DNA of 64,000 nucleotides, from positions 50,124-114,123 of the forward strand of contig CAAEXF010000091.1 in NCBI GenBank assembly GCA_900759715.1, written 5' to 3'. Positions 24,341 through 32,551 of the stretch are shown in pieces. Position 1 is the stretch's first letter, and each line of letters opens with the position of its first letter. The notes below the pieces were generated by a model. The model had not been told where the DNA came from. It worked only from the letters and a program-made list of their open reading frames with translations, and made no database searches. The stretch is from Clostridium_AM sp900759715. GTDB taxonomy: Bacteria; Bacillota; Clostridia; Clostridiales; Clostridiaceae. A program made the translations under genes and the position numbers.

Positions 24341-25007
24341 CTACCTTTATATTTAAATAAGACCTTATATAAGCATATTCTTTATTAGAAAAAATTAAAA
24401 TTAAAGCAAGAATGTACCGTCTCCATTTTTCGATAAGTTTTCTATTTGAATTTGTAAGAATACAAATTTGCTTTACAGGAAGCATTTTTGATTTATGTAT
24501 ATATTCTAAAATAGAAGGTTCATTTGAGCAAATAAAGGCTAAATTCAGAAGGTTATCCTTTGTATCCTTATGTGTAGGAGATGATTTAGCAAGCACATCA
24601 AAGGATAAACCATATTTTTTTAATTCATCATTAAATAACTTTATTTCTTCGAGCCTTCTAATATTTTCTTGTTCAATTTCATAATTAGTCATGGAATTTT
24701 TAGCATCTATGTATTCAATTTGACTGCTCTCACCATCAAAAGTTAAATAGGGGTTATTTGAATTCTTCCTAAAGTAATCTATAAGTGCATTTTTTATAAG
24801 AACCTTAGAGTAACTAAAAAAGTTTCCTTTATCTTCGACATAAGATTCACAGGCATTGTTAAAGGCGATTAATGCTACACTGAGTTCATCATCATTTTCC
24901 CACTGTAGATTCTTTTTGCAGATATTAGCGGCAACACTATATATAAATTTTTTGCTTTTCTCTATAAAATCATTTCTGTTATTATTCAAGTCGTTTTTTA
25001 GTATCAT
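24321..25007 (-). CDS. sigI: RNA polymerase sigma factor SigI
   Basis: 228 residues of the SigI group. A region-2-like segment covers FNNACESYVEDKGNFFSYSKVLIKNALIDYFRK, and the C-terminal part ending in KQICILTNSNRKLIEKWRRYILAL would contact the -35 region. It is first of a two-gene operon with its membrane anti-sigma factor. GAGGTGG lies close upstream. A promoter of the same type as the two before the divergent secreted-protein gene lies at 25028-25057, suggesting autoregulation. Confidence 0.9.
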   Translation of the reverse strand: MILKNDLNNNRNDFIEKSKKFIYSVAANICKKNLQWENDDELSVALIAFNNACESYVEDKGNFFSYSKVLIKNALIDYFRKNSNNPYLTFDGESSQIEYIDAKNSMTNYEIEQENIRRLEEIKLFNDELKKYGLSFDVLAKSSPTHKDTKDNLLNLAFICSNEPSILEYIHKSKMLPVKQICILTNSNRKLIEKWRRYILALILIFSNKEYAYIRSYLNIKVGESNEY

Positions 25008-25027
25008 TTAACCACCTCGCTATATAT

Positions 25028-25057
25028 TACGGTATAATAGGTAAATTTTATGGGGGT
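25028..25057 (-). promoter_or_regulatory. Candidate SigI-type promoter of sigI-rsgI
   Basis: On the minus strand it reads ACCCCC, then TAAAAT, then CGTA 20 bases after the C run. The same layout occurs twice before the divergent gene (25202-25230 and 25307-25335). Bacillus SigI promoters have an ACCCCC-like -35 and a CG-rich -10. Confidence 0.6.
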
Positions 25058-25201
25058 ATATAAAAAATAATTCTACTGAAGAATTTTTTACAGGTGCCTA
25101 CCTAAAACAGGGAGATGCCCCGTATAAATCTATGAAAACTATAATTGATAAATAGGCAAGTTGAGCTACTTTTATAATAATACATAAGAATTTTTAATGG
25201 T

Positions 25202-25230
25202 ACCCTTGTAAAATAATAGATACTCACGTA
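25202..25230 (+). promoter_or_regulatory. Candidate SigI-type promoter P1 of the DUF5667-like gene
   Basis: GGTACCC, TGTAAAATA and CGTAAAT in the same order and spacing as P2. Exactly 25 bases separate the A of ACCC from the C of CGTA in both. Confidence 0.5.
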
Positions 25231-25306
25231 AATGTAAATGCAAAGATTTATCAGATTATAGTTAGTTTAACTACCTATATAATAATATTTTAAAAAAAAT
25301 TATGGT

Positions 25307-25335
25307 ACCCCTATAAAATAGGAAATACTACCGTA
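25307..25335 (+). promoter_or_regulatory. Candidate SigI-type promoter P2 of the DUF5667-like gene
   Basis: GGTACCCC, TATAAAATA and CCGTAAATAT, ending 37 bases before the GTG start. It is the closest match to the sigI promoter on the other strand. Confidence 0.6.
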
Positions 25336-25371
25336 AATATGCATGAGAGGATTTTAAAGGAGGAATTTACT

Positions 25372-26469
25372 GTGAAAAAAATAGCATTATTTGTAGCAGC
25401 AATAGCTGTATCTCTAAGCGTTACTGGAAAGGCCTTTGCAGAGGGAGAAACTGCAAGTTATAAAGAAAGCGCTGGAATAACTCCAGACAACGCAATCCTA
25501 TATCCAATAGATAAGGCAATAGATAATTTAAAAATAAATATTGCAAGTGGAGATGAAAGTAAGGCAGAGGCATTAACTGATGTAGCCTTAGAAAGACTAG
25601 GAGAAAGCGAAGTTATGGCTGATAAAGAAAAAACAGAGCTTTCTACAGAAGCATTAAAGGACTATAGTAACAAAATAAATGAAGCACAGGAAAAAGTAGA
25701 GGATGCAGTAGATAAAACATCTGTAGATAATGAAGCAGATAAGGAAAAGTTAGCAAAGCTTGAAAGTCTTGAAACAAAAATAACTGAGCAGCAGAAAAAA
25801 TCAATAGAAGTTTTAAAGAACTTAGAAAGTAAGCTTCCTGAAAAAGCAAAAGAAACAATATCCATGGTTATTGAAATGCAAACAGCTAAGAAAGAGGCTA
25901 TAGTTGCAGTATTTAATGAAAGAAAAGTGTTAGTAGAAAACAAGCAAGCTGTAAAGGATGCTGAAAAGAAATTAGCAGAAGCTAAGAAATCAGGAGATGA
26001 GCAAGCTATAAAAGCTGCAGAAGATATTTTAAAACAAAAACAAGAAGCATATAATGTTCAAAAAGATAAGTTTAAGCAATTAGTTGCTGAGAAGAAAGAA
26101 GTAATGAAGAGTGGAGTAGGGAAATTAAAGAAAGCTGCTAAGGAAGATGATAAAAAGAATAGCAGTACAGAAACAGAATCTCAAAGTAAAGATTCAACAA
26201 CACAAACTGGACAACAGCAACAGGGAACAAGTACTACTATACCAAACAGTACAACTACCACTGACACAAGCAGTGTTTCAAATGCAACTCAAACACAAAG
26301 TACTTCTACTGTAGGTAAATCAAATAAAAGTAAAATTGAGATAAAAGAAAAAGACGAAGATAATGATTCACAAGGAAAAGATGAAGAAAATGATTCAAAA
26401 GAAAAGAAAGGTAAAGATGCTAAAGAACATAAATCAGAAAAAGGAAATAAAGGACATGGAGAAGACTAA
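25372..26469 (+). CDS. Secreted DUF5667-like protein with low-complexity tail
   Basis: 365 residues starting at GTG 25372, 8 bases after AAAGGAGG. A signal peptide (KKIALFVAAIAVSLSVTGKAFA) is cut about residue 23. Next comes a helical DUF5667-like region (TPDNAILYPIDKAIDNLKINIA), long coiled-coil helices rich in Lys/Glu, then a Ser/Thr/Gln-rich stretch and an acidic-basic tail. There is no membrane anchor or sortase motif. It lies divergently from sigI and carries two SigI-type promoters, so it is probably the local target of that envelope-stress-like system. Confidence 0.78.
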   Translation: MKKIALFVAAIAVSLSVTGKAFAEGETASYKESAGITPDNAILYPIDKAIDNLKINIASGDESKAEALTDVALERLGESEVMADKEKTELSTEALKDYSNKINEAQEKVEDAVDKTSVDNEADKEKLAKLESLETKITEQQKKSIEVLKNLESKLPEKAKETISMVIEMQTAKKEAIVAVFNERKVLVENKQAVKDAEKKLAEAKKSGDEQAIKAAEDILKQKQEAYNVQKDKFKQLVAEKKEVMKSGVGKLKKAAKEDDKKNSSTETESQSKDSTTQTGQQQQGTSTTIPNSTTTTDTSSVSNATQTQSTSTVGKSNKSKIEIKEKDEDNDSQGKDEENDSKEKKGKDAKEHKSEKGNKGHGED

Positions 26470-26600
26470 AATTAATTAAAGCTTAAAACATTTCTTAATA
26501 TAAACAATTTTATATCTTCAATATTTTATATCTTCAAATAAAGTTCAACTAAGCTTTAAATGAAGTTCAGTTGAGCAAATACAGAGAGGCTGTGGCCTCG

Positions 26601-26646
26601 AATAAATTAATGGCAATGATAAAAATATCATTGCCATTAATTTATT
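26601..26646. terminator. Bidirectional terminator before mntH
   Basis: A perfect 20-bp stem: 26601-26620 with 26627-26646. Confidence 0.8.
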
Positions 26647-26688
26647 AATATGATTTTGCTATAAGCAATTTTTAGCTAAGTTAAGTAT

Positions 26689-27969
26689 TTAAACTTTACC
26701 TGCAAAGGTAAGTATTAAGAGAACAATATTTAAAATAATAATAGTAGATGCGATTATCCAACCAATTATTTTTGTTGATGTAGTATTAACAAAGCTTCCC
26801 ATTAAATCCTTTTTGCTGCTTATAATCATTAATGGAATTATAGCAGCAGGAAGTGCAAAGCTCAGTATGACCTGACTCAATACTAGGGCTTTCATTGGAT
26901 TAATACCAAGTAAAATAATAATCATTCCTGGCGCCATAGTTATGACTCTTCTTATGTTAATATTAATTTTCAAGTCTACAAATCCATCTAAAAGGCTTTC
27001 GCCAGCCATAGCTCCAACTGCAGATGAAGATAGACCAGATGCTAAAAGAGCCATTCCAAAAGCCCCGCTAGATAAAGTTCCAAGTAGGGGTTGAAGTGAT
27101 CTATGAGCTTGTTCAATTGAGTCAACAGCTATTCCCTGTTTATAAAATACCGCTGCAGATACTATTAGCATTGCTGCGTTCACGAGAAATGCAATATTCA
27201 TAGCTATAAAGATATCTATTTTTTCCATTTTAAAGTGCTGAAGTTTTTCCCTAAGCGTATTATTGGTATTCCTAGGCTGAACTAATGCAGAGTGAAGATA
27301 AATAACATGCGGCATAACGGTTGCTCCTAGCATGCCTACTGCTATCAATAAGGCATCACCATTAGGAATGGATGGCATTATAGTATGAGATGCCACAGAA
27401 GACCATTCAGGCTTTGCGAGAAAAACCTCTAAAGTGTATGCAGCGCATATTATTGCTACTAGTACTGTAATAATAATTTCTACTGCTCTTTGTCCGTATT
27501 TTTGCATATTTACGATTAGAAAAGTTAGAAAGATTGTAGCTATACCTGCATATACCAAATCAACTTTAAATAAAAGGTATAATCCTAAAGTGGCCCCCAA
27601 AAACTCTGCTAAAGTTGTAGCCATGGCAGTAATACAAGAAATACCCCACAGAAACCAATTAATTCTTTTGGAAAAAACCTGCCTACACATTTGAGAGAGA
27701 TTAAATTCTGTAGCAATGCCTAATTTTGCTGATAAAGTTTGAAGAAATATAGCCATTATATTACTCCAAAGTATTACCCATATTAAATTATAGTTGAAGA
27801 TAGAGCCACCAGCTATATTTGTTGCAAAATTACCAGGATCTACATATGCAACACTTACGACAAATGCTGGACCTAAATATTTTAAAAAATTTTTAATTTT
27901 TCCAAACACACCTATGTTATAGCCACTATTTACTATTATCATTTTCTTTAATTCTGTATCTTCATACAT
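26689..27969 (-). CDS. mntH: Nramp-family divalent metal transporter (MntH-like)
   Basis: 426 residues, eleven predicted helices. The metal site is intact: VAYVDPGNFATN in helix 1 and MLGATVMPHVIYLHS in helix 6. Such proteins import Mn(II) or Fe(II) with protons. The gene is divergent from an MntR-like regulator across a 269-bp region, the classical arrangement for manganese control. A second Nramp gene lies at 49272. The N-terminal cytosolic stretch (about 35 residues) is longer than usual. Confidence 0.92.
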   Translation of the reverse strand: MYEDTELKKMIIVNSGYNIGVFGKIKNFLKYLGPAFVVSVAYVDPGNFATNIAGGSIFNYNLIWVILWSNIMAIFLQTLSAKLGIATEFNLSQMCRQVFSKRINWFLWGISCITAMATTLAEFLGATLGLYLLFKVDLVYAGIATIFLTFLIVNMQKYGQRAVEIIITVLVAIICAAYTLEVFLAKPEWSSVASHTIMPSIPNGDALLIAVGMLGATVMPHVIYLHSALVQPRNTNNTLREKLQHFKMEKIDIFIAMNIAFLVNAAMLIVSAAVFYKQGIAVDSIEQAHRSLQPLLGTLSSGAFGMALLASGLSSSAVGAMAGESLLDGFVDLKININIRRVITMAPGMIIILLGINPMKALVLSQVILSFALPAAIIPLMIISSKKDLMGSFVNTTSTKIIGWIIASTIIILNIVLLILTFAGKV

Positions 27970-28238
27970 ATACTAAACCTCCAATAGAATATAAAATTTA
28001 TTAGCTAAATTAATATCAACTAACTTAAATTTACAATTTATCCATGAGTTAAATTGTCTGCTGACTTAAATATTAATGGCACGCAAGATAATTAAAGGCC
28101 ATTAACATTTTTAGTCCAAACTAACTTTTATAATTTTAGGATATGTATTTGTAAAATAAATGTGATAGGGAAGTTCTATTTTATATTTTTAATGCATATA
28201 TTTGTACATGAAATAATATGAGTAGAGCAGGTGAGAAA

Positions 28239-28721
28239 ATGGATAATGAAGACTTTTTTACCTTTAGTGAATACATGAAAAAAGAATATGATACTTTAAC
28301 TGCATCTATGGAAGATTATTTAGAGATGATTTACAGACTTTCTGAACAAATAGGATTTACACGAATTCATGATCTAGCTAAATCTTTAAACGTGCAGCCT
28401 CCGTCAGCAACAAAAATGGTACAAAAGCTATCAGAATTCAAATTCGTCAATTATGAAAAGTATGGAATAATAATACTAACGGATGAAGGGAAAAAAATGG
28501 GGAAGTATCTGCTTAATAGACACAATATTATTGAAGGATTTTTTAAGGTTTTAGGCATATCTGATGGGTTATTGGAGCAAACAGAAAAAGTTGAACACAC
28601 GATAAGCAATGAAACAGTAGAATACCTCAGAGATTTTATAGCTTTTATACAAGAACGACCAGACATAATTAGTGATTTCGATATGTTCAGAAAAAATGTG
28701 AAAAAAAACGAAGAACTTTAA
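28239..28721 (+). CDS. mntR: MntR/DtxR-family metal-dependent regulator
   Basis: 160 residues from ATG 28239, chosen because CAGGTGAG lies 4-11 bases upstream; an ATG at 28218 has no such site. A winged helix (about 30-85: SMEDYLEMIYRL, GFTRIHDLAKSLNVQPPSATKMVQKL) precedes the metal-binding dimerisation domain with RHNIIEGFF and VEHTISNETVEYL. This is the short MntR form without an SH3-like domain. It probably represses the divergent Nramp gene when manganese is plentiful. Fe-responsive IdeR/DtxR is less likely. Confidence 0.88.
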   Translation: MDNEDFFTFSEYMKKEYDTLTASMEDYLEMIYRLSEQIGFTRIHDLAKSLNVQPPSATKMVQKLSEFKFVNYEKYGIIILTDEGKKMGKYLLNRHNIIEGFFKVLGISDGLLEQTEKVEHTISNETVEYLRDFIAFIQERPDIISDFDMFRKNVKKNEEL

Positions 28722-28893
28722 TAAAAAGTTCATAAATTATTAATACTTTATAAAGTGATAATTAATACTATTTGATTTAATTATGTGATATAATATTTTT
28801 ATATCGATCTTGAACTATAATATTTATGTATTATAATAGGATATAAAATATTCAGTTTAAGATAAGTAAATTAAAGAAATGAGGATTGTAATC

Positions 28894-29175
28894 ATGGACT
28901 TTATAAACAGAAATTTTTCAGGAATGTTTAAAATAATAATTATAATAGCTGCAGTACTTATATTTATCAGAATATTTCCTTTGCTTATAGTAGCAGGGGT
29001 TGTCGCTTGGGGAGGAATCAAATTAGTAAATTACATTAAATCATATAAAGGCATAAAAATAAGTAAAAGAGAAAAAGTTAATACTAAAACCGAAGCTTAT
29101 GAACAACAAAATTATTATGATTTTTCGAATAAAAATGTTGTAGATGTGGAATATGAAGAGGTTAAAAGTAATTAG
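28894..29175 (+). CDS. Small membrane protein, 93 aa
   Basis: 93 residues from ATG 28894, with TGAGGATT upstream; ATG 28879 is part of that ribosome site. One long or two closely spaced hydrophobic helices (about 11-45) are followed by a basic-then-acidic cytosolic tail ending FSNKNVVDVEYEEVKSN. No recognised domain. Such proteins are common and uncharacterised in clostridia. A clear terminator at 29189-29217 makes it a single-gene transcript. Confidence 0.7.
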   Translation: MDFINRNFSGMFKIIIIIAAVLIFIRIFPLLIVAGVVAWGGIKLVNYIKSYKGIKISKREKVNTKTEAYEQQNYYDFSNKNVVDVEYEEVKSN

Positions 29176-29188
29176 AACTAATTAGGGT

Positions 29189-29222
29189 AAGGAAGCTCAA
29201 AATATATGAGCTTCCTTTATTT
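29189..29222 (+). terminator. Terminator of the 93-aa gene
   Basis: AAGGAAGCTC pairs with GAGCTTCCTT (29208-29217), with T-rich sequence after it. Confidence 0.8.
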
Positions 29223-29230
29223 TTTATAAT

Positions 29231-29353
29231 TTGTTCGAAAATTGAGCAATAATTTTGATAAAAGTAAAAAAATACAAGTTTGCAGAGTGAATTTTATAAT
29301 ATTGATTAAAAAACGAACACTAACTCAATGTGATTTTGTTAGAAAAACGAACA
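29231..29353 (+). promoter_or_regulatory. Candidate enhancer sites for the sigma-54 activator
   Basis: TTGTTCG (29231-29237) and two CGAACA sites (29314-29319 and 29348-29353), each after AAAAA or AAAAC-like runs. CTAAC/GTTAG form an inverted pair between them. They lie 50-190 bases upstream of the -24/-12 promoter, the usual place for activator binding. Confidence 0.45.
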
Positions 29354-29401
29354 AAAAATAATTTTATATATTGGGAATGGCTCAGTTCCATATTCTTACT
29401 G

Positions 29402-29418
29402 TTGGCACGTATATTGCT
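29402..29418 (+). promoter_or_regulatory. Sigma-54 (-24/-12) promoter of the aldehyde oxidoreductase gene
   Basis: TTGGCACGTATATTGCT fits the sigma-54 consensus (YTGGCACGNNNNTTGCW) at all fixed positions. It lies 76 bases before ATG 29494. A sigma-54 activator gene ends the downstream gene set. Confidence 0.85.
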
Positions 29419-29493
29419 AAACAATTTATATAGGTAGCTTGGGTTATATTAAAATTTATAATATAACAATTAAATAAAAATGGGGGTATTTTA

Positions 29494-32214
29494 ATGTTAA
29501 AGAAAACTTTAATTATTAATGGTATCAGTAGAACTGTTATTGCTAATTCGGAAATGACTTTGTCAGAGGTTTTGAGAAAACAAATGTTTCTTACAGGTAC
29601 TAAGGTAGGTTGCGGCAAAGGTGAATGTGGGGCATGTTCTGTAATAATGGATGGGAAAGTTGTAAGATCTTGTATTGTAAGAATGAAAAGGGTTCCAGAT
29701 GAAGCGAAAATAATTACTATTGAAGGTGTGGGGACTAAAGATAACCTTCATCCGCTTCAATTAGCATGGATGATTCATGGGGCTGCACAGTGCGGATTCT
29801 GTTCTCCAGGGTTTATAGTATCTGCTAAAGCTTTATTAGATGAAAATATAAATCCAACTAGAGAGGATGTAAGAAACTGGTTCCAAAAAAATAGAAATGT
29901 ATGTAGATGTACAGGATATAAGCCATTAGTAGATGCAGTTATGGATGCGGCAAGGCTAATGAGAGGGGAAATAAAGAAAGAAGACTTATGGTATAAGCTG
30001 CCTGAAGGAGCAAGTGTTTTAGGTTCAAAGGTTGTTCGTCCATCTGCAGTAGCAAAGGTAACAGGAACCTGGGATTTTGGAGCAGATTTAGGGCTAAAAC
30101 TTCCAGAGGATACATTACACATAAAACTGGTACAGGCTAAAGTTTCGCATGCTAATATTCTCTCAATAGATACATCGGAAGCAGAGAAAATGCCTGGAGT
30201 TTATAAAGTTATAACATATAAAGACGTTCCAGGAACCAACAGAATAAATGGATTGGCATTCCCTTCAAATAAAGGTGATGGTTTAGATAGACCTATATTA
30301 AATGATAAAAAGGTTTTCCAATTTGGTGATGCTATAGCTATGGTACTTGCAGATACTCCATTCCAAGCAGAAGCTGCTGCAGAAAAAGTTAAAGTCCAAT
30401 TAGAAGAACTTCCAGCATATATGAGTGCTCCAGCAGCCATGGCTGAAGATGCTATAGAAATTCATCCAGGAACTCCGAATATATATTTTGAGACAGCAAT
30501 AGCTAAAGGTAATGACACTAAAGATTTAATGAACAAATTAGATTACGTAGTTGAAGATAATTTTTATGTAGGAAGACAGCCACATCTTCCAATAGAACCA
30601 GATGTAGGCTTTGCTTATTTCAATGAAAATGGAAAACTAGTTATACATTCAAAAAGTGTGGCACTCCATTTCCATTCACTTATGATAGCAGATGGTATAG
30701 GAATGCCAGCACAAGATGTTCTTATAGTTCAAAATCCTACAGGTGGTACTTTTGGATATAAGTTCAGTCCTACTATAGAAGCTCTGCTTGGTGTAGCTGC
30801 AATAGTAACAAAGAAACCAGTATACCTTGAATTCAATATGTATCAACAGATAACTTATACAGGAAAAAGATCACCTTTCTTTATGAATGTTAAGTTTGGG
30901 GCCGACAAGAATGGAAAGATTGTTGCAATGGAAAGTGATTGGTCAGTAGACCATGGTCCATACTCAGAGTTCGGAGACTTACTTACTATGAGGGGGACAC
31001 AATTTATAGGAGCTGGATATGATATAGCAAATATAAGAGGAGAAGGAAGAACTGTTTGTACTAACCATGCTTGGGGTTCAGCTTTTAGAGGATACGGTTC
31101 ACCACAGAGTCTTTTTGCTTCAGAAGTTTTGATAGATGAATTAGCTGAAAAGTCAGGAATAGATCCACTTGAAATTAGATACCAAAATGTATATAGAGAA
31201 GGTTCCACTACGCCTACTGGTTGTGACCCAGATGTTATTTGTTTACCAACTATGATAGAAAAGTTACGTCCATTATACAAAGATGCAAAGAAAAAAGCTG
31301 AAGATAAAAACAAAAATAGTGGAGATAAAAAATATGGAGTAGGGGTTTCATTACTTCTTTATGGATCAGGTCTTGATGGTGCGGATTCTTCAGAAGCTTG
31401 GGCAGAGTTGACTCCAACAGGAATAGTTATTGGAAATTCATGGGAAGACCATGGACAGGGTGCTGACATGGGAACTTTAAGTATAGCCTATGAAACTTTA
31501 AGGCCACTAGGAATTAAGCTTGAACAAATAAAATTAGTTATGAACGACATGGAAAAAACTCCAAACAGCGGACCAGCTGGTGGAAGCCGTTCTAACGTAT
31601 TAACTGGAAATGCTACAAGAGTTGCCTGTGAAAATCTATTAGCAGCTATGAAAAAAGCTGATGGAACTTATAGAACTTATGCTGAAATGGTAGCAGAAAA
31701 TATACCAGTAAAAGTTGATGGAAAGTGGACAGCACCTTGTACCGCTTGTGATGTAGCAAATGGTCAAGGTAACCCATTCCCATGTTACATGTATGGAGTA
31801 CTCATGGCAGAAGTAGAGGTAGAAACTACTACTGGAAAAGTTAAAGTAGAAAAGCTTACTATAGTTGCTGATGTAGGAACTGTAGTAAATAAATTAGTAG
31901 TAGACGGTCAAATATATGGAGGATTAGTTCAAGGTATTGGTTTAGCATTGAGTGAAGATTTTGAGGATCTAAAGAAACACACTACACTTACAGGCTGTGG
32001 CATACCTCAAATTAAGGATGTACCTGATAATATAGAAATAATTTATCAGGAAACTCCAAGACCATATGGACCATATGGTGCTTCAGGAGCAGGAGAAATG
32101 CCTCTTTCAGCACCACATGCAGCAATAGTTAATGCAATATACAATGCTTGTGGAGCACGTATAACTAAATTGCCAGCACTTCCAGAAAAAGTTTTAGCAG
32201 CGCTTAAAAAGTAA
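29494..32214 (+). CDS. mop: Mop-type molybdenum aldehyde oxidoreductase
   Basis: 906 residues, single-chain xanthine oxidase family. The N-terminal [2Fe-2S] domain has CGKGECGACSV and a later Cys; the second [2Fe-2S] domain has CGFCSPG and CRCTGY (about 101-139). The rest is the molybdopterin domain, with no FAD domain. Length (906 versus 907) and the active-site Glu868 in GASGAGEMPLSAPHAA match the Desulfovibrio gigas aldehyde oxidoreductase as I remember it. It should oxidise aldehydes to acids in the cytosol. Expression is from a sigma-54 promoter. Substrate, and Mo versus W, are not determined. Confidence 0.92.
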   Translation: MLKKTLIINGISRTVIANSEMTLSEVLRKQMFLTGTKVGCGKGECGACSVIMDGKVVRSCIVRMKRVPDEAKIITIEGVGTKDNLHPLQLAWMIHGAAQCGFCSPGFIVSAKALLDENINPTREDVRNWFQKNRNVCRCTGYKPLVDAVMDAARLMRGEIKKEDLWYKLPEGASVLGSKVVRPSAVAKVTGTWDFGADLGLKLPEDTLHIKLVQAKVSHANILSIDTSEAEKMPGVYKVITYKDVPGTNRINGLAFPSNKGDGLDRPILNDKKVFQFGDAIAMVLADTPFQAEAAAEKVKVQLEELPAYMSAPAAMAEDAIEIHPGTPNIYFETAIAKGNDTKDLMNKLDYVVEDNFYVGRQPHLPIEPDVGFAYFNENGKLVIHSKSVALHFHSLMIADGIGMPAQDVLIVQNPTGGTFGYKFSPTIEALLGVAAIVTKKPVYLEFNMYQQITYTGKRSPFFMNVKFGADKNGKIVAMESDWSVDHGPYSEFGDLLTMRGTQFIGAGYDIANIRGEGRTVCTNHAWGSAFRGYGSPQSLFASEVLIDELAEKSGIDPLEIRYQNVYREGSTTPTGCDPDVICLPTMIEKLRPLYKDAKKKAEDKNKNSGDKKYGVGVSLLLYGSGLDGADSSEAWAELTPTGIVIGNSWEDHGQGADMGTLSIAYETLRPLGIKLEQIKLVMNDMEKTPNSGPAGGSRSNVLTGNATRVACENLLAAMKKADGTYRTYAEMVAENIPVKVDGKWTAPCTACDVANGQGNPFPCYMYGVLMAEVEVETTTGKVKVEKLTIVADVGTVVNKLVVDGQIYGGLVQGIGLALSEDFEDLKKHTTLTGCGIPQIKDVPDNIEIIYQETPRPYGPYGASGAGEMPLSAPHAAIVNAIYNACGARITKLPALPEKVLAALKK

Positions 32215-32248
32215 TTATGTAACTAAGTAAGATTGATTCATAAAATAT

Positions 32249-32274
32249 AAATTTTGTGATACAAAATTTTTATC
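32249..32274 (+). terminator. Possible terminator after the aldehyde oxidoreductase gene
   Basis: AAATTTTGT (32249-32257) pairs with ACAAAATTT (32261-32269), followed by TTTAT. It is AT-only and overlaps the left end of the palindromic repeat, so termination is probably partial. Confidence 0.4.
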
Positions 32275-32515
32275 AATTGACAATTGACAGAGGACAGAGG
32301 ACAGAGGACAGAGAAGGTGAGTTTTCTTCCTTACGTCAGAAAACTAATTTATTTCTAATACTTGTTTCACTAATGTAAAACATCGAATTATAAATTAAAG
32401 ATTTTTCATAGTGTAACGAAGAAAAATCCTCCTTCATTGTCATCTGTCAATTGTCCTCTGTCCTCTAAAATTTAGTTCTCTGTCAACTGTCAATTGTCAA
32501 CTATAAAAATTTTAC
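32261..32515. repeat. Palindromic repeat element, copy 1 (MITE-like)
   Basis: About 250 bp with terminal inverted repeats (AAATTTTTAT plus TGACAATTGACAG-type sequence at both ends) and a 7-bp tandem repeat (AGAGGAC) near the left end. The core, from GAAGGTGAGTTTTCTTCC to CCTCCTTC, recurs at 53155-53356. Internal hairpins GAGTTTTC/GAAAACT and GATTTTTC/GAAAAATC are conserved. No ORF. It fills the gap between the aldehyde oxidoreductase gene and its accessory genes (32215-32551). Confidence 0.75.
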
Positions 32516-32551
32516 AAAGCAAAATTTTAATTATATTGAAAGGTGAATGCT

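Noticed and set aside
30855..31313. Antisense ORF inside the aldehyde oxidoreductase gene
   Set aside because: No ribosome site or domain; the sense strand encodes the conserved enzyme across the whole stretch.
32281..32320. Tandem AGAGGAC repeats taken as a possible CRISPR or minisatellite array
   Set aside because: The period is only 7 bp with three to four units and no spacers; they belong to the end of the palindromic element.
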